In this document: positions 32,036 to 42,412 of the stretch, piece after piece | Layout of the letters: each line of letters opens with the position of its first letter | Position numbering within the stretch: position 1 is the first letter of the stretch | Origin: Planctomycetota bacterium | Lineage (GTDB): Bacteria; Planctomycetota; Phycisphaerae; FEN-1346 | DNA length: 50,013 nt | Direction of reading: 5' to 3' | NCBI GenBank assembly: GCA_016872895.1 | Contig: VGYT01000003.1 | Span: 1-50,013 of the forward strand | Translations under genes and position numbers: made by a program | The notes under the pieces: generated by a model | Told to the model about the DNA's origin: nothing | What the model saw: only the letters and a program-made list of their open reading frames with translations | Databases searched by the model: none

Positions 32036-33615
32036 CTCTTTTCCCCCTGCACGCCGGGGCCGTAAGCGGGGTTGGGCTTCGGGAGGACCGCACCGGAGTC
32101 CTTCAGGAATCCTTCGATGAGGGCATCGAGTTCCTTCACCCGGTCGGGCATCTCGTCGGCGAGGTTGGCGGTCTCGCCGACGTCGGTCTTGAGGTTGTAC
32201 AACTCGTAACGGTGGGCGAAGTTCGGGCCGTCGTGGAAGATGCGGATGAGTTTCCAGTCGCCCTTGCGCACATAGACCGACGGCAGCGCCCCCGTGGCGG
32301 GCGTTGAGTGGGGGAAGAAGCAGAAGATAGCCTCGCGCGGCAGGCGGTCCGCCCCGCGCAGCACGGGCACTATGCTCGTGCCGTCGAACTTCAGCCCTTC
32401 CCTGGCCTTAAGGTCGAGCATGTCGAGGATCGTCGGGTAGAAGTCGATGCTCTGGATAACGGCGTCGCTCTTTGCGCCGGGCTTCACCTGGCCGGGCCAG
32501 ATGACGATGCACGGCACGCGTGTGCCGCCCTCGTAGATCGTGGCCTTCCCGCCGCGGAGGGGGGCGTTGCTCGTGATCGGGATGCGCGTGAGTTCGTCTT
32601 CGTTGCCCGTGCCCTTGTGCCCGGTCCAATGGACGCCGCCGTTATCGGAGAAGAAGACGACGATGGTGCTCTCGGCCAGGCCGAGTTCGTCGAGCGCGTC
32701 GAGGAGGCGCCCGACGGCGTCGTCCATGCTCCGGACCATGGCAGCATAAAGCGCGTTGCGCTGGGGGTTCTTCGGGTCGGCCTTAGTGCGATATTTCTCG
32801 ATATACTCCTTCTTGGCGTCGAACGGCGAGTGGACCGAGAAGCACCAGTAGGTCATGAAGAACCGGCGGTCCTTGTTCTCCTTGAGGAACTTCACGGCCT
32901 CGGCGGCCATGCGGTCTTCGATGTGCTCGCCCGGCGGGCCCGTGAAGTTCAACCTGGCCGGGAACTTCCACGGCGCGATGTAACTTCCGGCGGGGCCGGG
33001 GCCGCCCCAGTGCGGCACGTCCGCGTCGTAACCCTGGTGGAGCGGGTCGTACGGCTCCTGCCCCAGGTGCCACTTGCCGAAGTGGCCCGTGCGGTAGCCG
33101 GCATCGTGCAGGGCCTCGGCCAGGGTGCAGTACTCGTGCTTCAGGCGCGTGGCGCTCGCGCAACTGAGGACCTTCACCTCGGGCGAGCCGCGCTCGCCGA
33201 CGGTTTCCTCGAACTTCTCCTCCGGCAGATGGCAGGCCGGCGCGGTGATGCCGATGCGGGCGGGCCAAAGGCCCGTCTGGATGCTCGCCCGGGTGGGCGA
33301 ACAGAGCGGGTTGGCCGCATAGGCGTTGGTGAACATCATGCCGCGCTTGGCCATGCGCTCGACGTTCGGCGTTTCGTAGAACGTGCTGCCGTAGAGCGAC
33401 GTGTCGCGCCAGCCGAGGTCGTCGGCAAGGATGAAGAGAAGGTTCGGCCTGCTCGCGGGCGGCGCGGCGGCCGCGTCGCCGGGGGGTGCTGTGCTTTCGC
33501 TTGCGAAAGCATGGGCCCGGCGCCCGGCGACCATGCTTTCGCGAAGGCGCGAAAGCATGGCCCCCGCGGCGGCCGCCGCTGCGCCCGCCGCGATGAGAAA
33601 TTCGCGTCGGTCCAC
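32008..33615 (-). CDS. Secreted type I sulfatase A
   Basis: A 535-residue sulfatase (Cys-type, needs formylglycine). GTG 33615 begins [16 protein letters not shown], a Tat signal, 1 nt after the stop of sulfatase B; GGAGG lies 11 nt upstream. Active-site landmarks: [11 protein letters not shown], formylglycine signature [27 protein letters not shown]. The segment after the Tat hydrophobic stretch (about residues 19-45, [20 protein letters not shown]) is encoded by a dispersed hairpin repeat (33492-33560) and has no counterpart in the other sulfatases. The C-terminus is also altered, the last residues coming from the AT-rich repeat. The core domain itself looks intact. Confidence 0.92.
   Translation of the reverse strand: MDRREFLIAAGAAAAAAGAMLSRLRESMVAGRRAHAFASESTAPPGDAAAAPPASRPNLLFILADDLGWRDTSLYGSTFYETPNVERMAKRGMMFTNAYAANPLCSPTRASIQTGLWPARIGITAPACHLPEEKFEETVGERGSPEVKVLSCASATRLKHEYCTLAEALHDAGYRTGHFGKWHLGQEPYDPLHQGYDADVPHWGGPGPAGSYIAPWKFPARLNFTGPPGEHIEDRMAAEAVKFLKENKDRRFFMTYWCFSVHSPFDAKKEYIEKYRTKADPKNPQRNALYAAMVRSMDDAVGRLLDALDELGLAESTIVVFFSDNGGVHWTGHKGTGNEDELTRIPITSNAPLRGGKATIYEGGTRVPCIVIWPGQVKPGAKSDAVIQSIDFYPTILDMLDLKAREGLKFDGTSIVPVLRGADRLPREAIFCFFPHSTPATGALPSVYVRKGDWKLIRIFHDGPNFAHRYELYNLKTDVGETANLADEMPDRVKELDALIEGFLKDSGAVLPKPNPAYGPGVQGEKRRRMLNVKY
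33492..33560 (-). repeat. Dispersed twin-hairpin repeat family 2, copy 1, inside sulfatase A
   Basis: Two hairpins: TGCTTTCGC-tt-GCGAAAGCA (33492-33511) and a 13-bp stem CCATGCTTTCGCG-aagg-CGCGAAAGCATGG (33531-33560), separated by a GC-rich spacer. The second copy (38698-38768, opposite orientation) has the same two stems. The repeat is translated in frame in the sulfatase. Confidence 0.88.
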
Positions 33616-33616
33616 G

Positions 33617-35071
33617 TTACGGATTGCCTCCGCCCTTTTTCTGTTTCGCCTTGGCCGCCTTGGGCTTTTCACCTTGCGGCTGCCTGGAGAAAAAGTCCAG
33701 GTTCACTTCCGCCGGCCTCGGATTGGCAACTTCCAGCGGCAGCGTGTCGCCGAACCGCTTCTGCTCGGCGGCCATGAGCGCCATCAGTTCTTTCACCTTC
33801 TCGGCGTGGGCCGGGGCGCCGGCGAGGTCCTTGATCTCGCGCGGGTCGGCCTGGAGGTCGAAAAGTTGGGTCTTGTTGACCTGGGGGTACCGGATGAGTT
33901 TCCACTGCCCGCGACGGACGGCGCGCTGGAACTCCTTGTACCCGAGGAGGACCGCGTCGCGGACGCCCTCGGCCTTGCCCTGCATGACGGCAAGGAGGCT
34001 CTTGCCGTCGATCTGGGCGGGGGCCTTTGCGCCGGTGAGTTCGCAAATCGTCGGGTAGATGTCGAAATGGTACGCGAGGGCGTCGGACGCCTTCCCCTGC
34101 GGCACGCCCGGTCCCGCGAAGATGACGGGCACTTTCATCGAGTCCTCGTAAAGGTTCTGCTTGCCCATGAGGCCGTGGCTGCCGATGGCCACACCCTGGT
34201 CGCCGGTGAAAACGAAGATGGTGTTGTCGAACTCTCCGACGTCCTTAAGGGCCTGGAAGATGCGGCCGATCTGGGCGTCGAGGCAGGTGATGTCGGCGTA
34301 GTAGTCGCGGAGTTCGCGGCGGACGGCATCCTCGGTGCGCGGCCAGGGCAGGAGCCTCTCGTCGCGGACGAGAAGTTCGCCGTTATCGAAGGGGTGGAAC
34401 GGCAGATAGTTCGGCGGCAGGGGCATCTTCGCCACATCGTACCTGTCGAGGAACTCCTTCGGGGCGACCCGCGGGTCGTGCGGATGAGGCGGCGCAAGGT
34501 GCATGAAGAACGGCTGCGCTGCGCCGGCGTCCCGCTGCTTCTTCCACTCCTGGAGGTAGGCGATGACGCCGTCGGCCATCTCCTTGCCGGGAACAACGCC
34601 CTCCCCCTTGCGGTTGTCGAAGTTCTCCGACTCGAAGACCTTCAGGACCGGCGTATCGTTGTTGCCGGCCTTGCCGAGGAAGAACGTGGCGTAGCCGGCC
34701 TCGTTCATCGTCTTCGGGAAGTTCTGCTCCTGCCACTGCTCCCTGAATCGCGGCGCAAGCCAGGAGCGGCCCCTGAGGATCATCTGCCGCGCGGGCAGGC
34801 ACACCGCCCCGCTGTATCCGCCCTGGCAGTAGGCCTGGCGGAAGGTGAAGCCGCGGTTAACGAGGGCGTCGAGGTTCGGCGTCTGGATGTGCGGGTTGCC
34901 GAGGGCGGCGATGGTGTCGCCGCGCTGATCGTCGGTCAGCAGCACGACGACGTTCGGCCGCCGGCGCGGGCCGGCCTCCGCCCCGCGGAGCGCTCGCGGC
35001 AGCGCCATCGCCGCCGCACCCATGCCGAGGCGCTTCAGGAACTCGCGCCGCTTGACGTTCTGGATATCCAT
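33617..35071 (-). CDS. Secreted type I sulfatase B
   Basis: A 484-residue sulfatase; ATG 35071 follows GGGAG. The Tat signal is [19 protein letters not shown]. Landmarks: [12 protein letters not shown], signature VCLPARQM (CxPxR), [17 protein letters not shown], and FTGDQG where most family members have SDNG. The usual GKWH is FLGKAGN, so one catalytic-region histidine is not in its usual place. This pattern is closer to choline- or iduronate-type sulfatases than to arylsulfatases. The C-terminal tail is Lys-rich. Its stop abuts the start of sulfatase A by one base, so translation is probably coupled. Confidence 0.9.
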   Translation of the reverse strand: MDIQNVKRREFLKRLGMGAAAMALPRALRGAEAGPRRRPNVVVLLTDDQRGDTIAALGNPHIQTPNLDALVNRGFTFRQAYCQGGYSGAVCLPARQMILRGRSWLAPRFREQWQEQNFPKTMNEAGYATFFLGKAGNNDTPVLKVFESENFDNRKGEGVVPGKEMADGVIAYLQEWKKQRDAGAAQPFFMHLAPPHPHDPRVAPKEFLDRYDVAKMPLPPNYLPFHPFDNGELLVRDERLLPWPRTEDAVRRELRDYYADITCLDAQIGRIFQALKDVGEFDNTIFVFTGDQGVAIGSHGLMGKQNLYEDSMKVPVIFAGPGVPQGKASDALAYHFDIYPTICELTGAKAPAQIDGKSLLAVMQGKAEGVRDAVLLGYKEFQRAVRRGQWKLIRYPQVNKTQLFDLQADPREIKDLAGAPAHAEKVKELMALMAAEQKRFGDTLPLEVANPRPAEVNLDFFSRQPQGEKPKAAKAKQKKGGGNP

Positions 35072-35190
35072 GCGTTCTCCCTTCTTCCAGATGACTCCGT
35101 AGCGCTGCCCATCCTCGCCGGATAGAACGGCCCGTTACGCTCCGTGTCGGCCGGGCCGACGGTTGCCGCCCTGCGGCCGCGGACGGGGCG

Positions 35191-36693
35191 TCACTGCTTT
35201 CTCTTCGCCTTGGCCTTGGCCGGCTTGTTCGCCTGGCCCTCGACCTTCTCGTCGGAGGCGTCTTCGCCGCGCCCCGACCCCTGGCGCGACTTGGCCTTGA
35301 GTTCCGTTTCCATGCCCTTGTCGCCCTGCTGCGCCATCCAGGCATCGAGTTCGCGGGCGAGGCGGGCCTTGATGTCGGCGAACTTCGGGTCCTCGGCCAG
35401 GTTCTTCATGTCGTACGGGTCGGCCTGGAGGTCGTAGAGTTCCTCGGCGGGCCGGTGCGAGAGCCACTTGACCCATTCGGCCAGCCGCGGGTCTTTCACG
35501 GCATCCTCTTCCCAGGATTTGAAAATGGCCGTGCCGTGGATTCCGGCAATCCAGTACGTGTTGCTCGGCGCAAGGTTGCGAACCAGTTTGTAGCGCCCAT
35601 CGCAGACCGAGCGCATCGGGTACGGCTCCTTGTAGCCGATGATGCCCACGGTGGTGTGCTGCGCGAAGACGTAATCGCGGAGCCTGTCGGCCTTGCCGAG
35701 CAGCACCGCCAGGAAACTGCGGCCGTCGAAGCCGCGGCTGCCGTTGGCGTCGGGGCAGCCGGTGTCGATCTTCGTCGGGTCGGCGCCGGCGGCTTCGAGG
35801 AACGTTGGCGGCACGTCAACGTACTGCATGAGCGCATCGCTGGCGGAGCCGGGCCTGATCTTGCCCGGCCATCGGGCGAATGTGGCGACCCGGATGCCGT
35901 TGTCGTAGAGCGACCACTTGCCGCCGCACGGGAACGAACTGCCTTGCTCGCTCACGAAGAGAACGAGCGTGTTATTGGCCTGGCCGGATTCCTCGACCGC
36001 CTTCAGACACGCGCCCACTTGCGTGTCGAGTTGCGTGATCTCGGCGTAATATTCCGCGAGGTTCTTGCGGGTCACGGCGTTGTCGTGCAGGTACGGCGGG
36101 ATCTTGAGGACGTCGGGCCTGTGAAGGTCCCGCGGACCGCGGGTCCAGGGCGAGTGCGGGTCGTGCGACGCCAAGACCGCCAGCCAGGGCTGCGATCTGT
36201 CGCGCGTGATGAAGGCGGCAAAGGCCTCGGCGTTGTCGGGGCTGGAGTGGATGTACTCCCACGGAAACGTGGCCGGCGGCCCGACGTGCGTCTTGCCCTG
36301 CAAGCCCACGCGGTACCCCAGCGCCTTCAGGTGCGTGAAGATGCTGGCCGTGCCGTCGTAGGCCCGCGTGTGGTTCGGGTACGCGCCGCTTCGGACGGGG
36401 AACAGGCCGGTGTAGAGCGCGTGGCGGCAAGGCGAGCAGGTGGGCGCCGGCGTGTACATGGCGCGCAGCGTCATGCCGTCGCGCGCCAGGCGGTCGATGT
36501 TCGGCGACTTGACGTCGGGGTTGCCCATGCAGCCGAGGTCGTGCAGGTTCAGGTCGTCGGCAATCAGGAGGAGAAAGTTGGGCCGCGCGCCCGTCGGCGC
36601 TGCCGCCCGGGACCACCGCGGGAGCACGAGCGCCGCCGCGCCCACGGCCGCATATCTCAGGAAGTCCCGCCGCTTGACGGTTTGGGCACCCAT
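35191..36693 (-). CDS. Secreted type I sulfatase C
   Basis: A 500-residue sulfatase. ATG 36693 (AAAGGAG upstream) starts MGAQTVKRRDFLRYAAVGAA, a Tat signal. Landmarks: LLLIADDLNLHD, signature TCSPCRHA, LQGKTHVG, SHDPHSPW and VSEQGSSFPCGGKW. It belongs to the sulfatase group with EQG instead of DNG, often called heparan-N-sulfatase-like. A highly charged 45-residue C-terminal tail (KAKSRQGSGRGEDASDEK) may be disordered. Substrate unknown. Confidence 0.9.
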   Translation of the reverse strand: MGAQTVKRRDFLRYAAVGAAALVLPRWSRAAAPTGARPNFLLLIADDLNLHDLGCMGNPDVKSPNIDRLARDGMTLRAMYTPAPTCSPCRHALYTGLFPVRSGAYPNHTRAYDGTASIFTHLKALGYRVGLQGKTHVGPPATFPWEYIHSSPDNAEAFAAFITRDRSQPWLAVLASHDPHSPWTRGPRDLHRPDVLKIPPYLHDNAVTRKNLAEYYAEITQLDTQVGACLKAVEESGQANNTLVLFVSEQGSSFPCGGKWSLYDNGIRVATFARWPGKIRPGSASDALMQYVDVPPTFLEAAGADPTKIDTGCPDANGSRGFDGRSFLAVLLGKADRLRDYVFAQHTTVGIIGYKEPYPMRSVCDGRYKLVRNLAPSNTYWIAGIHGTAIFKSWEEDAVKDPRLAEWVKWLSHRPAEELYDLQADPYDMKNLAEDPKFADIKARLARELDAWMAQQGDKGMETELKAKSRQGSGRGEDASDEKVEGQANKPAKAKAKRKQ

Positions 36694-36737
36694 GCGTTGT
36701 CGCTCCTTTAAGGCGGCTCCGCAACAGCGCCGATCCC

Positions 36738-36875
36738 AGTGCTCTGTCATACGTCAACTGAGGGGCGGCATGGTCACCCTGTTGGGTGACCATGTGGCGC
36801 CCTCGGTGCACATGGCCACGCAACAGCGTGGCCATGCCACCCGGCCACTCATCGTTTCACGTTTGACAGAGCACT
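36738..36875. repeat. Twin-hairpin element with 12-bp outer inverted repeats (family 3)
   Basis: Outer arms AGTGCTCTGTCA (36738-36749) and TGACAGAGCACT (36864-36875) are perfect complements. Inside are two 11-bp hairpins: CATGGTCACCC-tgtt-GGGTGACCATG (36769-36794) and CATGGCCACGC-aaca-GCGTGGCCATG (36811-36836). The loops TGTT and AACA are complementary to each other. It fills the gap between sulfatases D and C. Confidence 0.88.
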
Positions 36876-36942
36876 CGCCTGGTGGAACGGCCTGCCGCGC
36901 CCGCTATTGCCCGCGCCGGCCTTGCCCGCCTTGCCGCGGCTC

Positions 36943-38598
36943 TTATTTGCCGGCTGCCGATGGCGCCGCATCGCCGGTGGCCGTGATACGGAACTCCTCC
37001 GCCGCGCGGGTCCAGCGTTCGGCCAGATCCCGGACCTTCTCGGGCTGCTTGTCGGCCAGGTTGCTGGATTCCGAGCGGTCGTAGCGCAGGTCGTAGAGTT
37101 CCCACGGCCCGGCAGCGCCGTCGGCCACGAGTTTCCAGTCGCCCACGCGGATGGCGCGATTGCCCGAGTGGCACCACCAGAGATACTCGTGCGCAACCGC
37201 CCCGTCGCTCGCCAAGGCCGGCACAAGACTTACGCCGGGCGGCGGCGGAACGGGCTTGCCTTCCCACTGCTCCGGCCGGCGGCCGCCGGCCAGTTCCAGC
37301 ATCGTCGGCGCCAGGTCGATGAAGTGGCACACGTCGCGACGCCACTCGCCGCGCGCCCGGATGCCCGCGGGCCAATGGACGATGAGCGGCGACGAAATGC
37401 CCCCCTCGTGCACCCACACCTTGTGGAGCCTGAGCGGCGTGTTGCACGCCGTGGACCAGCCCGGCCCGAGGCAGAGATACGACTTCGCCGAGCCCGGCGT
37501 CGCGGCGGGGTCGTGCCCGTCGCCCCGGATCATCTGTTCGGCGCTGGCCCCGTTGTCGGAGACGAAGAAGAGGACCGTGTTCTCGCAGGCGTTCATCGCC
37601 TTGAGTTGATCCAGGACGCGGCCGATCTCGCGGTCGACGCGGTCGATCATCGCGGCGTGGATGGCCATCTTGGTCGCCTGAAACCGCTTCTGCTCGTCCG
37701 TCAGTTGCTCCCACGGGATCGCCTTCGGGACCTCGCCCGGCCCAATCCGTTTCTGCATGTCTTCCGGCTTGAGGTTCCAGCCGGGTATGCTGTCCGGGTC
37801 GGGCTTCGACAGCGGGCAGTTGATGAGGCCCAACTCGGTCATCCGCTTCCAGCGCTTCTGGCGGATGGCATCCCATCCTTCCAGGTAGCGGTCGCGATAG
37901 CGGTCAATGTCCTCCCGGAGCGCCTGGATGGGGAAGTGCGGCTCGGTAAATGCCAGGTACTGGAAGAAAGGACGGTCCGCGTGATTCTCGGCGTGCTCCT
38001 TGAGGTAACGAATGGCGTGGTCCGCAATGGCCGTGCTCGCGTAATAGCCCTCCTCAGGCTTGATGGGTTGGAGCGGCGGGTCGATTGCCGCCATCTTCCT
38101 GGCCGGCAGAAAGTGATGGTCGCTATCGCTGTACTCAAACGCGCGGTCAAAGCCGCCCTGCTGCGGCGTGCCGTCCACATGCCACTTTCCGGAGTGATAG
38201 GTCCGGTAGCCCAGGGGCTTGAGCATCTCCGGCAACAGCCGCGCCCACGCGGGGCGCTTCCCGCCCGCGCCCCCGGCCAGGCCCGGCATCGCATCGCGGC
38301 GGACCTGCTGCGCATAGTAGCCGGTCAGGATGCAGGCCCGCGAGGGCCAGCACCGGGCCGTGGAGTAGCACTGCGTGAACCGGATGCCGCCGGCCGCAAG
38401 GCGGTCCAGATTGGGCGTGGCAATCTCGCCGCCGTAGCAGCCGGCGTCGGAGAATCCCATGTCATCCATCACGATCACGAGGAAGTTCGGCTTGCGGGAC
38501 GGGGCCGTCCCGGCCGCCGCCCGCAGCGCCCACGACGGCACCGCCACCGCGCACGCCCCAAGGCCGGCGAGTTTCAGAAAGTCGCGCCGCGTGGTCAT
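36943..38598 (-). CDS. Secreted type I sulfatase D
   Basis: A 551-residue sulfatase; ATG 38598 begins MTTRRDFLKLAGLGACAVAV, a Tat signal. Landmarks: LVIVMDDMGFSDAG, signature RCWPSRAC, YHSGKWHVDG, TEPHFP and FVSDNGAS. The layout (DDMGFSD-GCYGGEI-TPNLD) matches arylsulfatase A-like enzymes of marine planctomycetes. The frame runs further right to 38820 through repeat DNA, but only this ATG precedes the signal peptide. Ribosome site weak (AAGGGAATCC). Confidence 0.92.
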   Translation of the reverse strand: MTTRRDFLKLAGLGACAVAVPSWALRAAAGTAPSRKPNFLVIVMDDMGFSDAGCYGGEIATPNLDRLAAGGIRFTQCYSTARCWPSRACILTGYYAQQVRRDAMPGLAGGAGGKRPAWARLLPEMLKPLGYRTYHSGKWHVDGTPQQGGFDRAFEYSDSDHHFLPARKMAAIDPPLQPIKPEEGYYASTAIADHAIRYLKEHAENHADRPFFQYLAFTEPHFPIQALREDIDRYRDRYLEGWDAIRQKRWKRMTELGLINCPLSKPDPDSIPGWNLKPEDMQKRIGPGEVPKAIPWEQLTDEQKRFQATKMAIHAAMIDRVDREIGRVLDQLKAMNACENTVLFFVSDNGASAEQMIRGDGHDPAATPGSAKSYLCLGPGWSTACNTPLRLHKVWVHEGGISSPLIVHWPAGIRARGEWRRDVCHFIDLAPTMLELAGGRRPEQWEGKPVPPPPGVSLVPALASDGAVAHEYLWWCHSGNRAIRVGDWKLVADGAAGPWELYDLRYDRSESSNLADKQPEKVRDLAERWTRAAEEFRITATGDAAPSAAGK

Positions 38599-38697
38599 GG
38601 TTGGATTCCCTTTTTTCGATGATCGTGCTGATTGGCCGGAACCGGCACGCTCCGTTTCGGCATGCGAATCTCGCGGCATCCGCGTCGCCGGAGGGTG

Positions 38698-38768
38698 CCA
38701 TGCTTTCGCGCCTTTGCGAAAGCATGGCCGCCGGCCGCAGGACTCATTCTTTCGCAAGCGAAAGCATG
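38698..38768 (+). repeat. Dispersed twin-hairpin repeat family 2, copy 2
   Basis: Hairpins CCATGCTTTCGC-gccttt-GCGAAAGCATGG (38698-38727) and CTTTCGC-aa-GCGAAAG (38749-38764). It is the inverted counterpart of the copy in sulfatase A, here in the gap between sulfatases E and D. Confidence 0.88.
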
Positions 38769-38794
38769 TCACCGGCCGGGTGCAAAAAGGCAAT

Positions 38795-38842
38795 GAGAAT
38801 GTTGAATATTGAATATTCAATATTTCACATTCAATATTCTCC
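38795..38842. repeat. AT-rich palindromic repeat, copy 2
   Basis: GAGAATGTTGAAT...ATTCAATATTCTC with the same inner palindrome as the copy at 31983. It lies 31 bp beyond the stop of sulfatase E. The two copies differ at one base within the right arm (ACATTC versus ATATTC). Confidence 0.85.
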
Positions 38843-38872
38843 TTGCCGTTTGCCGGCCCACGGCGGCCGGGA

Positions 38873-40675
<1,803 letters not shown>

Positions 40676-40721
40676 TTCTCTTCTCCTGGCTGATGCTCGC
40701 GCGGCGATGCGGCCCCTGCCG

Positions 40722-42152
40722 TCATCCGGCCTTCTTGCGTTTCCTGGCGCCGCCTTCGCCGCCTTCTTCGCCGGCGCCCCCGGCAACGGGCTTGGGCAGC
40801 GCGAAACCGATGCCGTTCTTCTGCGGCGCGCCCGGCGTGCTGCGCCCGTTGTCGATGTACTGCTGCATGAGTTTCGCCAGGCGCTCGACCTCGTCGGGGT
40901 TCGCGGCCAGCACGTCCCTGGTCTCGCTCAGGTCGTCCTTCAGGTTGTAGAGTTCGCGTTTGCCGCTCTTGAAGAAAATGAGTTTCCACGGCCCCTGGCG
41001 GATCGCAAGGTCGCCCGCCGACGACTGGTGGACGGTGGCCTCGCGGACGGGCCCCTTCGCGGCGCCCAGGAGGTGCGGCAGGAAACTCACGCTGTCTTCT
41101 CCGGCGCCGTCGGGCAACTTCTCGCCCACGATCTCGGCGCACGTGGCCAGGAGGCCGTTCAGGCAGACCGTGTCCTCGCAAACCGTGCCCGGCCTGATCT
41201 TGCCCGGCCAGCGGGCGACAAACGGTTCGCGGTGCCCGCCCTCGTAGATGCTGCGCTTTGAGCCGCGCAGCGGGGGATACTCGCGGCCCTCGGCGCCGTT
41301 GTCGCTGGAGGCGATGATGAGAGTGTTTTCGGCGAGGCCGCTGCGCTGGAGCGCACCGAGAATCTGGCCGACTACCCAGTCGCCCTCGAAGATCCAGTCG
41401 CCGTAAACGCCCTGGCCGCTCTTGCCTTCGAACTCCTTTGCGGGCACATGCGGCACGTGCGGGATGCTCAGCGGCTGGTAGAGGAAGAACGGCTTGCGGT
41501 CCTTCGCCCGGTCGCCGATGTACTCGGCCGCCTTCCTGGCCATCAGGGGCTGGACCTCGACCGGCTCGAACGTGCCCAGGACGCGGTCATTCTCGATCAC
41601 CGTGCGGATGCTCCGCGCCTCGGTGTAGCCGCAGAAGACGTCGAACCCGCGCGTCGTCGGGCCGTCGGCCACGGGCGCGGCGGCCTTGGCGGCGGCCTCG
41701 GCCTTCACGTCCCCCCAGTTCATACCAAGATGCCACTTGCCAAAACAGGCGGTGTGATAGCCACGCGCCTTGAGCATCGAGGCCACGGTCATGCGCTGCT
41801 TCTCGATGATGGGCTTGGAATTGAAGTTCAGCACGCCGAACTGCCCGATACGGAACGGATAGCGCCCCGTGAGCACTCCGTAGCGCGTGGGCGTGCAAAC
41901 GGCCGCAGCGCAGTGGGCATCGGTGAACCTGACGCCCTCCTGGGCCAGGCGATCCAGGTTCGGCATCTTCAGCGGCGAGTCCTTGCGGAACGTCGGCGGT
42001 TCGCCGTAGCCGAGGTCGTCGAACAGGATGAAGATGATGTTCGGCTTGCCGGCCGCGACACCCTCCGCCGCCGCGAGCCATCGCGGCAGCGCCAGGGCCG
42101 CAGCCCCTGCGGCGGACCACTTCAAGAACTCGCGGCGATTGACGGCGTTCAT
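40722..42152 (-). CDS. Secreted type I sulfatase F
   Basis: A 476-residue sulfatase; ATG 42152 begins [20 protein letters not shown], a Tat signal. Landmarks: [13 protein letters not shown], signature [25 protein letters not shown] and IASSDNGAE. First gene of the six-sulfatase series; sulfatase E follows after 46 bp. The C-terminus is Gly/Lys-rich. Upstream extension to 42416 is not supported by a ribosome site. Confidence 0.92.
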   Translation of the reverse strand: MNAVNRREFLKWSAAGAAALALPRWLAAAEGVAAGKPNIIFILFDDLGYGEPPTFRKDSPLKMPNLDRLAQEGVRFTDAHCAAAVCTPTRYGVLTGRYPFRIGQFGVLNFNSKPIIEKQRMTVASMLKARGYHTACFGKWHLGMNWGDVKAEAAAKAAAPVADGPTTRGFDVFCGYTEARSIRTVIENDRVLGTFEPVEVQPLMARKAAEYIGDRAKDRKPFFLYQPLSIPHVPHVPAKEFEGKSGQGVYGDWIFEGDWVVGQILGALQRSGLAENTLIIASSDNGAEGREYPPLRGSKRSIYEGGHREPFVARWPGKIRPGTVCEDTVCLNGLLATCAEIVGEKLPDGAGEDSVSFLPHLLGAAKGPVREATVHQSSAGDLAIRQGPWKLIFFKSGKRELYNLKDDLSETRDVLAANPDEVERLAKLMQQYIDNGRSTPGAPQKNGIGFALPKPVAGGAGEEGGEGGARKRKKAG

Positions 42153-42412
42153 GGTTTCCCTTGACACCTTCGGCATCCGGGTTCCGCCGCCCCGCGTCAG
42201 CCGGCTTGCTGCGGCGCCGCCCCTGGCACGGCCCGCCCAAGGCGGGACGGCTGGCGAGCCGGGACCCCCTTGAACGGGTCGCCGGCTGGCGGGCTTTCGT
42301 CCGCCGCAGACGGCAGGATGGCCGACGGCGATTATCCACCAACTCGACCGCTCCTGCAACCGTCCTCTGCATGGTCTTCCGCCCTTCTTTCTGCTCATTC
42401 CGGTTTTACACT
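42153..42412. other. Upstream region of the sulfatase array
   Basis: No gene recognised. GC-rich with several short inverted repeats (for example cgggc/gcccg types). It should contain the array promoter, which I could not identify. Confidence 0.4.
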
